64,000 nucleotides of DNA from Sutcliffiella sp. FSL R7-0096 (GTDB taxonomy: Bacteria > Bacillota > Bacilli > Bacillales > Bacillaceae_I): positions 290,001 to 354,000 of the forward strand of contig NZ_CP152003.1 in NCBI RefSeq assembly GCF_038595065.1, written 5' to 3'. Below are positions 42,298-51,517 of the stretch, one piece after another (within the stretch, counting starts at the first letter, position 1; every line of letters begins with the position of its first letter). The position numbers and the translations under genes were made by a program. The notes under the pieces are model-generated. The model worked only from the letters and a program-made list of their open reading frames with translations, was not told where the DNA came from and made no database searches.

Positions 42298-43560
42298 GTG
42301 TTAAGTGCATTTATCAAAAAAGATCTCCTTCACTTACTTCGGGATAGAAAAGAAGTCCTGATCTTGCTCGCGATGCCATTTGTGTTGATTACCATCCTTG
42401 GCTTTGCCTTAGGGGGAAATGCTAGCGGGGACATCACGTTGAATGCTCAGGTTGCGGTCATTGACAAAGGAGATCTACAAGCAGAGTTGGAACAGTTTGA
42501 TGAATGGATGCTGACGGAGAATATTCCTGAGGAAGCCAGAACCTCCATCCTAGACGTTGCCGAACAGACCTCCATGCCAGAATTGCTCGTGGATACAGTA
42601 ATGAAAGAGGAACTTCAAAATCTGCTGAAAGTAAAAGAAGAAACAGATCTGGAAACCACACTGGCTGATGACAAATTTGCGGGAATTCTACAGTTCCCGG
42701 AAGGTCTTCGACTGGAAACCTGGAAGGGACAATTCTTTAAGCAGGGAAGCGGCATGGAATTGCAGCTCTACCTGAACGAGGAAAAGGGACTAGAAGCCAG
42801 TGTCATCTCAAATGTGGTGGAGAACTTTACCGATCAGATGCGACTGCATACGGTATTGACACAAGAGGCACAACAATTAAACCAGGCCCCACCGGAGTTT
42901 GAAGCGATAGCCGAGGTGACAGGTGAAACAGTGACAGTGGACGGGAAGGTGCCCGTGGATTCCTTTGGCTATTTTGCAGTGGGTATGAGTACGATGTTTG
43001 CTTTATATGTTGTGTCCTTTGTTGCTGGCTATGCCTATTACGAAAAAGCAACCTTTGTGTATGACCGCATCCTGTTAACCAATACAAACCCCTGGACCTA
43101 CGCGACAAGCAAGTGGTTGTCCGCCGTTTTAATCTGCTTTTTGCAACTTTGTGCCCTATACGGATTGGCAGCGGTGATTTATCAGGTAATCTGGTCAGAT
43201 CTCCTAGCATTCCTTGCCATCACCCTTTTCTTCAGCTTTGTGGTCGGTTCGATGGCAGTGTTGATCACTGCTTTGAATTATCGCTTTGAAACGCAACGGA
43301 TATCCACCATGTTTTCTGGATTCCTTGTCAGTGTGTTTGCTTTCTTGGGTGGAAGCTTTATCCCTTGGAATGAGGTTTCCGACACGATGTTTACCATCGC
43401 ATCCTTCACGCCAAATGGTACGGCCCTGCAAGGATACTTGAAAATATTAAGTGGTGGGGAGCTTGCAGGTGTGACCGATAATCTTTTCCGCTTAGCGGTG
43501 GTGAGTATTGGCCTCATCTTGATAGCCATTCCTATTTTTCCAAAAAGGAGGTTGATCTAA
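42298..43560 (+). CDS. ABC-2 permease, LnrM-like
   Basis: 420 residues. Helix 1 (20-40) is followed by a large extracytoplasmic domain of about 170 residues (polar, acidic, including GETVTVDGKVPVDSFGYFAVGM at its end), then five helices. This is the ABC-2_membrane_3 layout of YfiM/YhaP-type exporters. GTG start at 42298 after GGGGGAG. It ends one base before the next permease start. Confidence 0.88.
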   Translation: MLSAFIKKDLLHLLRDRKEVLILLAMPFVLITILGFALGGNASGDITLNAQVAVIDKGDLQAELEQFDEWMLTENIPEEARTSILDVAEQTSMPELLVDTVMKEELQNLLKVKEETDLETTLADDKFAGILQFPEGLRLETWKGQFFKQGSGMELQLYLNEEKGLEASVISNVVENFTDQMRLHTVLTQEAQQLNQAPPEFEAIAEVTGETVTVDGKVPVDSFGYFAVGMSTMFALYVVSFVAGYAYYEKATFVYDRILLTNTNPWTYATSKWLSAVLICFLQLCALYGLAAVIYQVIWSDLLAFLAITLFFSFVVGSMAVLITALNYRFETQRISTMFSGFLVSVFAFLGGSFIPWNEVSDTMFTIASFTPNGTALQGYLKILSGGELAGVTDNLFRLAVVSIGLILIAIPIFPKRRLI

Positions 43561-44664
43561 ATGAGGGCGATTCTAATCAACCATTTACAGTATTTAAAAA
43601 GACAGCCTTTTGCAGTAATCGGAATGATTGTTTTAACGTTTGTGTTTGCCCTGGCCTTAGGGCAGGTGAACCAAGGTGCTCCGGGAGAGGTCCCTGTTTT
43701 TTCAACCACCCTTACCGAAGTGGAACAAGCAGAACTGATTCAGGCTTTGAATGCAAAAGTGGAGGATACCATCTTTGTTTCTGAAAAGGAAACCGCTGTG
43801 AAGGAAAAACTCGAAAAAGGGACAGCTGACATCGGGATGCAATTGGAGAAGGATCGTTACAAACTCTATCTTAGTGCCATCACTCCCAACACAACACTGA
43901 TAGAGGCGCATGTAGCGAACGTGCTGCAGTCAGAGAGTACGCTTACCCTCGCAGCTCAAAGGCTTGATTCTTCAACAGATGAGTTGAGGGAAAAGGTAGA
44001 AGAAAGCAGCAGTCTCTTTGCGGTCTCAGAAAAATCCTTTAAAGAAAGTGAGTTCATCTATGATTCTTCTCTGCAGGCCTTGTTCGGATTCTCGCTTTTC
44101 TTTGTCATCTTCACGGTCACCTACACGGTTAGTACTGTATTGGAGCAAAAGAGGAATGGAATGTGGAATCGGATGATCCTTTCTCCATTGACGAAGGTTC
44201 AATTGTACTTGGGACATGTAAGCTTCAGTTTTTTGTTGGGATACGCGCAACTGGCGCTCATCTATACTTTTTTCCACTTCGTTTTAGGAGTGGATTTAAG
44301 GGGGGGATATCCAATGATTCTCCTTGTGATCATTCCATTTTTGTTTGCGATCGTGTCCCTCGGTATACTCATCAGCGCTCTTGCCACCAACCTAAGGCAA
44401 TTGGATGCTGTCATCCCATTGATATCTGTGAGTATGGCCATGATCGGGGGCGCATACTGGCCGCTGGAAATCGTTCAATCTGAGGCTTTGCTCACCTTGT
44501 CCAGACTAATCCCGATGACGTACGGGATGGAAATGCTAAAAGGGGCAACCCTCTTGGATTGGTCCTGGTCGCAATTTCTCCTTCCAGCCTCCGTTCTATT
44601 TTTCATGGGTGTCCTCTTTATGGGAGTCGGATTGAATCTTATGGAGCGGAAAGCAACTGTGTGA
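43561..44664 (+). CDS. ABC-2 permease, LnrN-like
   Basis: 367 residues. One N-terminal helix, an external domain of about 150 residues, then five helices, parallel to the preceding permease and so probably forming a heterodimer with it. AAAAGGAGG lies in the end of the preceding gene and ATG 43561 follows its TAA directly. Last gene of the exporter operon; 44665-44760 shows no clear terminator. Confidence 0.88.
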   Translation: MRAILINHLQYLKRQPFAVIGMIVLTFVFALALGQVNQGAPGEVPVFSTTLTEVEQAELIQALNAKVEDTIFVSEKETAVKEKLEKGTADIGMQLEKDRYKLYLSAITPNTTLIEAHVANVLQSESTLTLAAQRLDSSTDELREKVEESSSLFAVSEKSFKESEFIYDSSLQALFGFSLFFVIFTVTYTVSTVLEQKRNGMWNRMILSPLTKVQLYLGHVSFSFLLGYAQLALIYTFFHFVLGVDLRGGYPMILLVIIPFLFAIVSLGILISALATNLRQLDAVIPLISVSMAMIGGAYWPLEIVQSEALLTLSRLIPMTYGMEMLKGATLLDWSWSQFLLPASVLFFMGVLFMGVGLNLMERKATV

Positions 44665-44745
44665 ATTAATTTTGGGGGACGGATTGTGACGCGCGGCTTT
44701 TGTCGAGATCCATTTTTCTAAAAATACTGACTTCTCCTTTGTTTC

Positions 44746-44772
44746 TTAACAATTAACTTCCTATGTCGATAA
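44746..44772 (+). promoter_or_regulatory. SigmaD-like motility promoter
   Basis: TTAA (44746-44749), 15 bp, then GTCGATAA (44765-44772), close to the sigmaD consensus TAAA-N15-GCCGATAT. It lies 35 bp before the chemoreceptor start, as expected for a motility-regulon gene. Confidence 0.6.
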
Positions 44773-44807
44773 AATGTTTATCTGTTAAAAACAAAGGAGA
44801 CTCATAC

Positions 44808-46799
44808 ATGTTCACATCATTACGAGGCAAACTGGTCTTTTCGTTTTTGTTATTAATATTCCTGATAATAGGAAGCGTCGGGGTCATTACATACAACCAG
44901 GCAAAAGGGAAGATAGACAAAGACGTTGTGGCAAATGCGGAAGCTTCCATGAGCGATCTGGAAAAAACCATTCACATTTATTTAGATAACTACTCTAACA
45001 TACTCGCTTCCATCGGGAGTACGTCATTGGTCAGTGATTTTCTGGTCGATGCCTCATCAGCGAATGAAGCCACTATGGTAGAGGGATTCAATCGGGTATT
45101 GGAAAATTATCCTGATATGCAGGTGCTTTACCTGGCAACCAAGGAAAAAGGGTTCTTTTCATACCCGACAGTAGACCTGCCGTCAGATTTTGACCCAACC
45201 ACAAGGACTTGGTATCAAGATGCCATGCTAAGTCCCGGTGAAGTCATCTTTACGGATGTGTATATGGATACATCTACTAATGAACCGGTAATAACCCTTG
45301 CCAAAGCCGTAACCGGAAACGGAATTGTCCAAGGGGTACTTGCAACCGATATAAACCTTTCTTCTTTAGAGGAATTGGTAACCCAAAAAGAATTGGGACA
45401 TGGTGGATACAGCATTCTTTTGGATAAGAACGGGGTAGCGCTAGTACATCCTACTTTGATAGGGGAAAATCTGTTAGAAAAGGACCTGCCGTTTATCGAG
45501 AACATCTATCAGGAAGAAGCGAGGGATGGGGTCCAAAGATACACCTATGATGGGGAAAAAAGAATCCTGGCTTTCAACACTATCCAAGCGACAGGCTGGA
45601 AAATTGGTGGAGTCTTCTTGGAAAAGGACATGCTGCAACTGGCTTCTGGTATTTTGCGCACCATCATTATAGTTGGAGTAATAGCACTTGTTGTCGCAAC
45701 GATCTCTACCATTTTACTAGCTGGCTACATTACTAGGCCGATCTTAAAGCTGAACGCCGAAGTGACCAAGGTTGCAGAAGGAGATTTAACAGGGGATATC
45801 GAAATTCGCTCCAAGGATGAAATAGGTGTGTTGGCAACTTCATTTAAAACAATGCTTGTTAACATGCGCGAGATGATTGGGACAGTGGCAGATTCTTCTC
45901 AAAAAGTGAAGGTGGCCGTTGAGGATATGAGTGCCGTTACAGAAGAGGTTTCCGCGACAAGTGAAGAGATGAACCGTGCGATTGAGGAGCTTTCAAAAGG
46001 TGCGGTTCAACAAGCGACCGACCTTGAAGGCACAAGCTCACGCACACAAAATCTTGCTGATAATATAGAAGATGTTTTATCTAAACAGGAGACTCTAGAT
46101 GCACTTTCCGGACAGATCATCACGGCCAATGAAACGGGTGTAAGGAAACTAGAAGTCCTTCAGGGGCATACACGTGAATCAACGGAGATCGTGATGAGCC
46201 TCAGTTCGTTGATGACCCAGTTTACGGAGAAAATCAATAGTATCGAAGAAATCACGCATACCATCAATGAAATTTCCAATCAGACGAATCTGTTGGCGTT
46301 AAATGCAAGCATTGAAGCGGCACGCGCCGGCGAACATGGTCGTGGATTTGCCGTCGTGGCAACGGAAGTGAGGAAGCTGGCCGAGCAAACCGCCGATTCG
46401 ACCCATCACATTAAAGAGACGATTTCAAGTATCCAGGAAGAGTCCAAGGTGATATTGGAAGAGATGGAGAGAACAAACCGAATCTCTGGGGAGCAAAGTG
46501 TTGCTGTAAAAGATACCGGTGAATCCTTTGGGGAAATTGCCACCAACATTCGCTCCATTGTAGGGTTCCTCGAGGACATCATGGCTAACATGAACGAAAT
46601 GAACGAGTCCAAGGAAGAGGTGCTCGCCTCCGTTCAAAGCATCTCCGCCATCGCCGAGCAATCTGCTGCAGGCACGGAAGAAATCGCCGCTTCCACAGAC
46701 GAGCAGGTGAAAGCGATCAGCAGTATCGCTTATTCGGCCGAGGAGTTGCTCGCGATGAGTGAGGATCTCAGCGAATTGATAAAGAGGTTTAAATTGTAG
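44808..46799 (+). CDS. Methyl-accepting chemotaxis protein (dCache receptor)
   Basis: 663-residue chemoreceptor. Helix 1 (residues about 9-31). An external double-Cache sensor follows (35-280; [12 protein letters not shown] close to its end), then helix 2 (near 287-310), HAMP (310-365) and a cytoplasmic signalling coiled coil with hairpin tip [20 protein letters not shown], ending in [19 protein letters not shown]. Matches the B. subtilis McpA/McpB/TlpA class. ATG 44808 follows AAAGGAG; the frame open from 44763 has none. Dicarboxylate or amino-acid sensing is typical, ligand unknown. Confidence 0.93.
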   Translation: MFTSLRGKLVFSFLLLIFLIIGSVGVITYNQAKGKIDKDVVANAEASMSDLEKTIHIYLDNYSNILASIGSTSLVSDFLVDASSANEATMVEGFNRVLENYPDMQVLYLATKEKGFFSYPTVDLPSDFDPTTRTWYQDAMLSPGEVIFTDVYMDTSTNEPVITLAKAVTGNGIVQGVLATDINLSSLEELVTQKELGHGGYSILLDKNGVALVHPTLIGENLLEKDLPFIENIYQEEARDGVQRYTYDGEKRILAFNTIQATGWKIGGVFLEKDMLQLASGILRTIIIVGVIALVVATISTILLAGYITRPILKLNAEVTKVAEGDLTGDIEIRSKDEIGVLATSFKTMLVNMREMIGTVADSSQKVKVAVEDMSAVTEEVSATSEEMNRAIEELSKGAVQQATDLEGTSSRTQNLADNIEDVLSKQETLDALSGQIITANETGVRKLEVLQGHTRESTEIVMSLSSLMTQFTEKINSIEEITHTINEISNQTNLLALNASIEAARAGEHGRGFAVVATEVRKLAEQTADSTHHIKETISSIQEESKVILEEMERTNRISGEQSVAVKDTGESFGEIATNIRSIVGFLEDIMANMNEMNESKEEVLASVQSISAIAEQSAAGTEEIAASTDEQVKAISSIAYSAEELLAMSEDLSELIKRFKL

Positions 46800-46813
46800 G
46801 ATATTTTTGGGGG

Positions 46814-46852
46814 ACCCCGGCCGGGTGGATTTTTGGATGGCCGGGGTTTTTT
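46814..46852 (+). terminator. Terminator of the chemoreceptor gene
   Basis: ACCCCGGCC (46814-46822) pairs perfectly with GGCCGGGGT (46839-46847), then T6. Confidence 0.93.
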
Positions 46853-46890
46853 GAAAAGGATTTATTGAGGGCATTCACTATACAAGGAGA

Positions 46891-47030
46891 GGTTTCCTGA
46901 TATAATCCAGGATTTCCTGATATATGTTGATTTTTCCGGATATAACTCAATTTTTCCGGATATCTCTCAAAATTTCCTGATATAACTCATTTTTTCCTGA
47001 TATATCCTTCGGTTTTCCCGATATCTTTAT
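46891..47030. repeat. 20-bp-pitch array, core TTTCCTGATATA
   Basis: GATAT recurs at 46899, 46919, 46939, 46959, 46979, 46999 and 47020, each inside TTTCCTGATAT, TTCCGGATAT or TTCCCGATAT, with variable bases between. Seven units at 20, 20, 20, 20, 20 and 21 bp. Between the chemoreceptor terminator and the next ECF sigma promoter. Confidence 0.85.
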
Positions 47031-47132
47031 TTTTGCAAAGGTATTTTAAGTGTCCCCCGCACTATTCCCGCCGCTTTGCTCCAATATCACCCCACTTTTA
47101 CCCCACCTCAGCAAAATTTTACTAGATTGCTT

Positions 47133-47161
47133 GGAACGTTTTCCAAAAGTCGCTTGTCTAA
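47133..47161 (+). promoter_or_regulatory. ECF-sigma-type autoregulatory promoter
   Basis: GGAAC (47133-47137) and TGTCTAA (47155-47161) are separated by 17 bp, fitting the AAC...CGTC pattern of ECF promoters, and lie 25 bp before the sigma gene. Suggests positive autoregulation. Confidence 0.5.
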
Positions 47162-47185
47162 TTAGGGAAAGGAGGTCACAACATA

Positions 47186-47716
47186 GTGAAAAGATTAAAA
47201 GCATTGTTCAAATCGTCCGCAAGTGGCCCGACATTCGAGTCCCTGATAAAAGATGAACAAGAAAAATTATATAAGATAGCCTATGCCTATGTGAAAAATG
47301 AACAGGATGCATTGGACGTGGTGCAAGAGGCGATCATCAACGCATACAAGTCATTCCCGAAACTTGAGAATCCCCAATATTTTTCCACATGGATGACCCG
47401 TATTCTGATCAACACCGCAATCAACGAGCTGCGAAGAAGAAAAAAGATTACCTTCCTTGATGTAGAAAAGCATGAACAATCCGTCAAGGAAACGCATCTT
47501 TCTATACATAAGTTGGACCTTGCCCAAGTACTGGAAAGGCTGAAACCAGAACAGCGGAGCTTACTGATGATGAGGTTTACCTATGGTTACTCCATCAAAG
47601 AAATGGCGCAGATTTTTGAAAAGCCAGAAGGAACGATCAAGTCGCAGTTACACAGGACACTCGCTCAGGTAAAAGCGGAATTGGAAGAAGGGGGAGAGAA
47701 GTATGGAGAAGCTTAG
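47186..47716 (+). CDS. ECF-type RNA polymerase sigma factor
   Basis: 176 residues. Region 2 (YKIAYAYVKNEQDALDVVQEA, in two blocks, near residues 29-49) and FSTWMTRILINTAINELRRRKK; region 4 with LKPEQRSLLMMRFTYGYSIKEMA and PEGTIKSQLHRTLAQVK. GTG start at 47186 after AAAGGAGGT. It overlaps the anti-sigma gene by 14 nt. Related in layout to B. subtilis SigV/SigM-type envelope-stress sigmas; regulon unknown. Confidence 0.93.
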   Translation: MKRLKALFKSSASGPTFESLIKDEQEKLYKIAYAYVKNEQDALDVVQEAIINAYKSFPKLENPQYFSTWMTRILINTAINELRRRKKITFLDVEKHEQSVKETHLSIHKLDLAQVLERLKPEQRSLLMMRFTYGYSIKEMAQIFEKPEGTIKSQLHRTLAQVKAELEEGGEKYGEA

Positions 47717-48995
47717 CCGCGAAATCGGGTCTGAATTTGAGGAGATATATGTACCAAAGAAAGAACTGGATGCGAGGGTGCAGAAAGCATTGGAAATTGC
47801 GCAAAAGCGGGAACGGAAGAAGTCCTCCAGGTTACAAGCTTTAAAAATGAATGCTGTTGCCGTTTTGGTAATCGGGATTGTCGCGGTCTTGTTCCAATCA
47901 AACTTTTGGGATACAGATAGTACTTCTGGATTTGGGTATCAAAAGGGGATTATATATAACCATAGTGGAGGCACGACGGGAATTAAACAAATAGCAAAAG
48001 AAGGCCGCGTCCACCATTTAAACCTAGAAGAGGAAACCTCAAATGTGAAGGTACAATTGAAGGAAGCCTATTACGATGCAGGCGTTGTGATGGTAGGTTA
48101 TCAAATGGAATCAAAAACCCCATTTGAAGGGAATGTACTTGTTCATCTTACTGCTAGGGATGCAACAGGCTATTATACTTCCAGATTCATGGACTTGGAT
48201 CCAAACCACACCGAGCAAGGGGTATTTCAGTTTGAACACTCGGACTATTTCATTGAGGATGAAAACTTTGAGCTTAGGCTCATTTTCATGAATGAGGATC
48301 ACAAGAAAGAAGAAATAAGCTTTCAGTATACACTCGAAAAAGCTTCCGGTCTAATGGAAAAGGCCGTAGGGAATGAAGCGGAAAATCAAGCTGGTGTCTG
48401 GCTAAGAGTGGATCATGTGAAAGAAACGATGTCCCAATTAGAACTTATTGGCACGATGCGTCTGCCAGAACACTTTGGGGATATCCAGGAGGAAATCTGG
48501 CCCCAGCTCGCATTGGTTGGTACATCTGAGGACGGCTCCATTAAAGTTTCAACCCCAAATGGTCAAGGATGGGGTTACAATTCCCCTGAAAAAGTGGATA
48601 TAAGATTACAGGGAGAGTTTGCCCCGTTACGCGATGTTAAGGAAACGAAAGCAATTCCTTTTATCAGTAAACGGGACACACAAGAAATTTCGCAAAGCCT
48701 GGAAAAGGGGACCACGATGGAAGTCATGGGCCAAACAATCAAGGTCAATCAAATAGTACAAAGCCCCGATGAAGTAACAATCAACATTTCAAAGGGGAGC
48801 TTGCCGGTGGAATATATAGTGGGGTTTGTAACTTTAGGGGTGATAGGTGGTTACAGCGAAAACGTGGATTCCTATAAATTAACGGGTGATAGGATGGAGT
48901 TGACCTATAAATTGAGAGGAAATCCAAGGGACTTAGAAATAAATCACCTTCCTGTGGAGCATTTCTTTAGCGACTTAAGAGTTGATGTGAAATGA
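47703..48995 (+). CDS. DUF4179-type membrane anti-sigma factor
   Basis: 430 residues. A cytosolic N-terminus of about 45 residues binds the sigma by inference, one helix follows (MNAVAVLVIGIVAVLFQSN, near residues 49-67), and then a large extracytoplasmic beta-rich region containing the DUF4179 domain. The gene overlaps the sigma gene by 14 nt and has GGGGGAGAG upstream. Single-pass topology and coupling support anti-sigma function. Confidence 0.82.
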   Translation: MEKLSREIGSEFEEIYVPKKELDARVQKALEIAQKRERKKSSRLQALKMNAVAVLVIGIVAVLFQSNFWDTDSTSGFGYQKGIIYNHSGGTTGIKQIAKEGRVHHLNLEEETSNVKVQLKEAYYDAGVVMVGYQMESKTPFEGNVLVHLTARDATGYYTSRFMDLDPNHTEQGVFQFEHSDYFIEDENFELRLIFMNEDHKKEEISFQYTLEKASGLMEKAVGNEAENQAGVWLRVDHVKETMSQLELIGTMRLPEHFGDIQEEIWPQLALVGTSEDGSIKVSTPNGQGWGYNSPEKVDIRLQGEFAPLRDVKETKAIPFISKRDTQEISQSLEKGTTMEVMGQTIKVNQIVQSPDEVTINISKGSLPVEYIVGFVTLGVIGGYSENVDSYKLTGDRMELTYKLRGNPRDLEINHLPVEHFFSDLRVDVK

Positions 48996-49003
48996 TGATT
49001 TTT

Positions 49004-49035
49004 GAAACGGCGGTCTCGTTCAGTCGTTTCTTTAT
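49004..49035 (+). terminator. Possible terminator after the anti-sigma gene
   Basis: GAAACG (49004-49009) pairs with CGTTTC (49025-49030), followed by TTTAT. The stem is short. The remaining bases to 49199 show only AT-rich promoter-like sequence. Confidence 0.45.
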
Positions 49036-49199
49036 AAGTAATTATACTTAATAAACATCCACTAATAGTAAAAACATAATTCTATATTCCTCTTTTTAAT
49101 TTCCACCCTGATAATTTTTCAGGTGTTTACGAAATATCTTCTTGATTTCGACAAAATACTTCTAACAGAAGAATATATTGGTAGATAACAAGGGGGATT

Positions 49200-50240
49200 A
49201 TGGTGGAAAGTCAGAATATTAAGTCTCGTAAAGAGAGAATTGAGACACAAAAAAGGGCAAGCAAAATGAAGAGAAATAGAAAAATGGTTAGTTATGTCCT
49301 AGCTGGAACGCTTGCAGCTAGTGCATATATCACGGTCAATATAAAAAGCGGTGGAGTGTTGGCAAATGCCCAAGTTTATCAAGTAAAGCCAGGTGATACC
49401 CTATATTCACTAGCTCAAAAACACGGCTTGTCCGTCAATGAATTAAAGGCGCTTAATGGTCTAAAGTCTGATGTTATCAAAGTGGGGCAAACATTGAAGG
49501 TTAGTGAGGCTGGTTCGAAAGATAGGGAAACGCAAAGAGTCGTTCATCATACGGTTACCAAAGGCGATACTTTATTCTCAATCTCCCAGAAGTACGGAAC
49601 AACCGTCTCAGCAATTAAACAACTAAATGCTTTAAAGAGTGATGTCATCAAAGTAGGAAAAACGCTTACAGTCAGCAACGGCCAAACGGCTGCTGTTTAT
49701 AAGGTAAAGTCAGGAGATACATTGTTTAGCATTGGTAAAAGGTTTAGTGTTCCAGTGGGGTTGATCCAGAAGGAAAATAACCTCACAACAGACATTATTT
49801 TTGTTGGTCAGCAGTTGAGCATCCCGACTACTAAAAGCCTCCCAGTAAAAGAAAATAAACAGGAAACAGTAACAAAGGCATATTACACGGTTGCGCCAGG
49901 AGAAACATTATGGGGAATAGCCAACAAGTTCAATCTATCTGCTTACAAATTGAAAAAGGATAACAACCTCTCCTCTGATCATGTATTGATAGGCCAAGAA
50001 CTTAAGATCCAAACGGACGGGTTAATAAAAGCCAATGCCGTCATAACCGGAGTGGTCGATCGTAATTCAGTGGAGTTTATAATTGAAGGTGAAAAAGAAC
50101 CACTTGTCTTACGTGTGGCATATGGCACAGCAGGGAATTATGATCTCATCGCTGGGGCAGAGCTAATGATCATTTATAAAAATGGGGTTAGCCCCGTGTT
50201 GGTTGACCTTGTGTTTGCTAATGAGGGGTTTGGTTACTGA
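49200..50240 (+). CDS. Four-LysM exported protein
   Basis: 346 residues. A basic N-terminus and hydrophobic segment (residues 30-46, signal or anchor) are followed by four LysM domains at about 59-101, 116-158, 166-208 and 228-270, each with GDTL or GETL and a terminal VGQ.L or IGQ.L block. A C-terminal unknown domain (275-346) has ANAVITGVVDRNSVEF. LysM binds peptidoglycan or spore coat glycan. No hydrolase domain is present. AAGGGGGATT precedes ATG 49200. A shorter start at residue 23 is possible. Confidence 0.88.
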   Translation: MVESQNIKSRKERIETQKRASKMKRNRKMVSYVLAGTLAASAYITVNIKSGGVLANAQVYQVKPGDTLYSLAQKHGLSVNELKALNGLKSDVIKVGQTLKVSEAGSKDRETQRVVHHTVTKGDTLFSISQKYGTTVSAIKQLNALKSDVIKVGKTLTVSNGQTAAVYKVKSGDTLFSIGKRFSVPVGLIQKENNLTTDIIFVGQQLSIPTTKSLPVKENKQETVTKAYYTVAPGETLWGIANKFNLSAYKLKKDNNLSSDHVLIGQELKIQTDGLIKANAVITGVVDRNSVEFIIEGEKEPLVLRVAYGTAGNYDLIAGAELMIIYKNGVSPVLVDLVFANEGFGY

Positions 50241-50252
50241 TAATAAGGAAGG

Positions 50253-50282
50253 GGATCACTTTACTTTGAGTGGTCCTTTTTT
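50253..50282 (+). terminator. Terminator of the LysM gene
   Basis: GGATCACT (50253-50260) pairs perfectly with AGTGGTCC (allowing one G-T) at 50269-50276, followed by T8. Confidence 0.9.
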
Positions 50283-50350
50283 TTGCAGAAATCATGAAAA
50301 AAAGCCAATTTTAAAAGGAAAATGCTACTAATTAGTGTTAGGTAAATGGG

Positions 50351-50560
50351 CTTCGGACACAAATCTTCTTTCTTCGGACAAGAAATGCGAGAAATGCGTG
50401 AGGTTCGGACATATTACTTAGGAGTTCGGACAACTTTTGCTGGTCGTTCGGACACCCAAAAAATTCGTTCGGACAAGAACGGGGAAACTTTGGACAAGTT
50501 CACGATAACTTTGGACAACTTTTAAAAAACTTCGGACTACTTCCCGAAAACTTTGGACAT
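50351..50560. repeat. 21-bp-pitch array, core TTCGGACAA (ten units)
   Basis: GGAC occurs at 50355, 50376, 50407, 50428, 50450, 50471, 50492, 50513, 50534 and 50555. Spacings are 21, 31, 21, 22, 21, 21, 21, 21 and 21. The first six units are TTCGGACA; the later ones mostly TTTGGACA. Spacer sequence is not conserved. The same core, reversed, forms the array at 63703. The interval 50561-50719 shows no further structure. Confidence 0.92.
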
Positions 50561-50719
50561 TTAAAAAGGAGGAAGCAATTCCAAGCAAACACGCACCCCC
50601 ATCCATCACTCCCCTTCCGAGCAACAACCAACCTCCCCATGGAATAACTCTCAATTAAGAAGGTATTTTGCCAGCTTTATAGAAATAGTTTCCAATGATA
50701 AAAAGAAAGCAGGTACCCC

Positions 50720-51361
50720 ATGTTCAAAAACAAACCAGCCTTATATATTTCTGTATCACTGATTGCCATCGCAATGATGATGTCCTTTCCCTTTAAACTT
50801 AGCGCACCATACGGACCTGAACGAGTTTCCATATTGGCGATACCTACTAGGACAGTGGAAGGACCGGTGTATCTGGGAATGATCATTGTATCCATTCTAT
50901 TGTTAGGATTAGTCTTCTTGGTGCTGGCTTTGAAAAAATATCGTGCACGCGCTGTCCTTATTGCCATTCTTCTATTTGTGTTTGGTCCGTTAAAGATTGC
51001 AGAGGCATACCAGGATACCTTTGCTACAGGCCTCGATGCAATTTCGTATGACCGGGACAGGAGTACCTGCTCCTATGAGAAGAAGAATGACATAACCATG
51101 ACAGCACATTGCGAATTATATCTTCAAAACCATAGTAAGGAGGATGTGACATTAATGCTCACTTTTTATGAAGAAGAGTATGCAATAGGGTCACACTATA
51201 TGAACGGTGCAGGTCCATTCGAAGTAACCGTCCTAAAACAGAACCAGAATCCTATAATTGTGAAGCGAGAGCTGAAACTAGAAAAGGAGCAGCCTTTTTC
51301 AGGATCTGATAGTCATTTCAACGTCATTGTGGAAGCCAAAGGAAAGAAACGAATACTTTAG
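50720..51361 (+). CDS. Hypothetical membrane protein with exported domain
   Basis: Not recognised. 213 residues: three helices (residues 8-26, 50-73, 77-95) and a soluble C-terminal domain of about 110 residues with two Cys (STCSYEK and AHCELYL) and a beta-rich look (EDVTLMLTFYEEEY). AAAGAAAGCAGG upstream of the ATG. The stop overlaps the first base of the palindromic repeat cluster. Confidence 0.72.
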   Translation: MFKNKPALYISVSLIAIAMMMSFPFKLSAPYGPERVSILAIPTRTVEGPVYLGMIIVSILLLGLVFLVLALKKYRARAVLIAILLFVFGPLKIAEAYQDTFATGLDAISYDRDRSTCSYEKKNDITMTAHCELYLQNHSKEDVTLMLTFYEEEYAIGSHYMNGAGPFEVTVLKQNQNPIIVKRELKLEKEQPFSGSDSHFNVIVEAKGKKRIL

Positions 51362-51470
51362 TCAAACGTTTGTTTAATATCTCCAATCCGTTGGTATTCC
51401 TAATCAAACGGCAATTCATCAAACGTTTGTTTAAAGGGATTCACCAACATTAATCAAACGTTCGTTCAAT
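51361..51470. repeat. Cluster of ATCAAACGTTTGTTTA palindromes
   Basis: TCAAACGTTTGTTTA at 51362, a half-site TCAAACG at 51404, TCAAACGTTTGTTTA at 51419 and TCAAACGTTCGTTCA at 51454. The same dyad is at 37986-38003. The cluster fills the gap between a converging gene and the metH terminator. Confidence 0.65.
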
Positions 51471-51473
51471 AAA

Positions 51474-51512
51474 AAACCCCGCTTGGCCACTCCACACGGC
51501 CACGCGGGGTTT
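51474..51512. terminator. Terminator of the methionine operon
   Basis: AAACCCCGC (51474-51482) pairs with GCGGGGTTT (51504-51512), extended inside by TGGCC/GGCCA. The minus strand continues with T6. Confidence 0.92.
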
Positions 51513-51517
51513 CTTAT

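Noticed and set aside
50418-50654. Minus-strand 78-codon frame over the TTCGGACAA array
   Set aside because: Same artefact of a 21-bp pitch. The predicted peptide is just the repeat read in frame, and 22- and 31-bp steps would break a real repeat protein.
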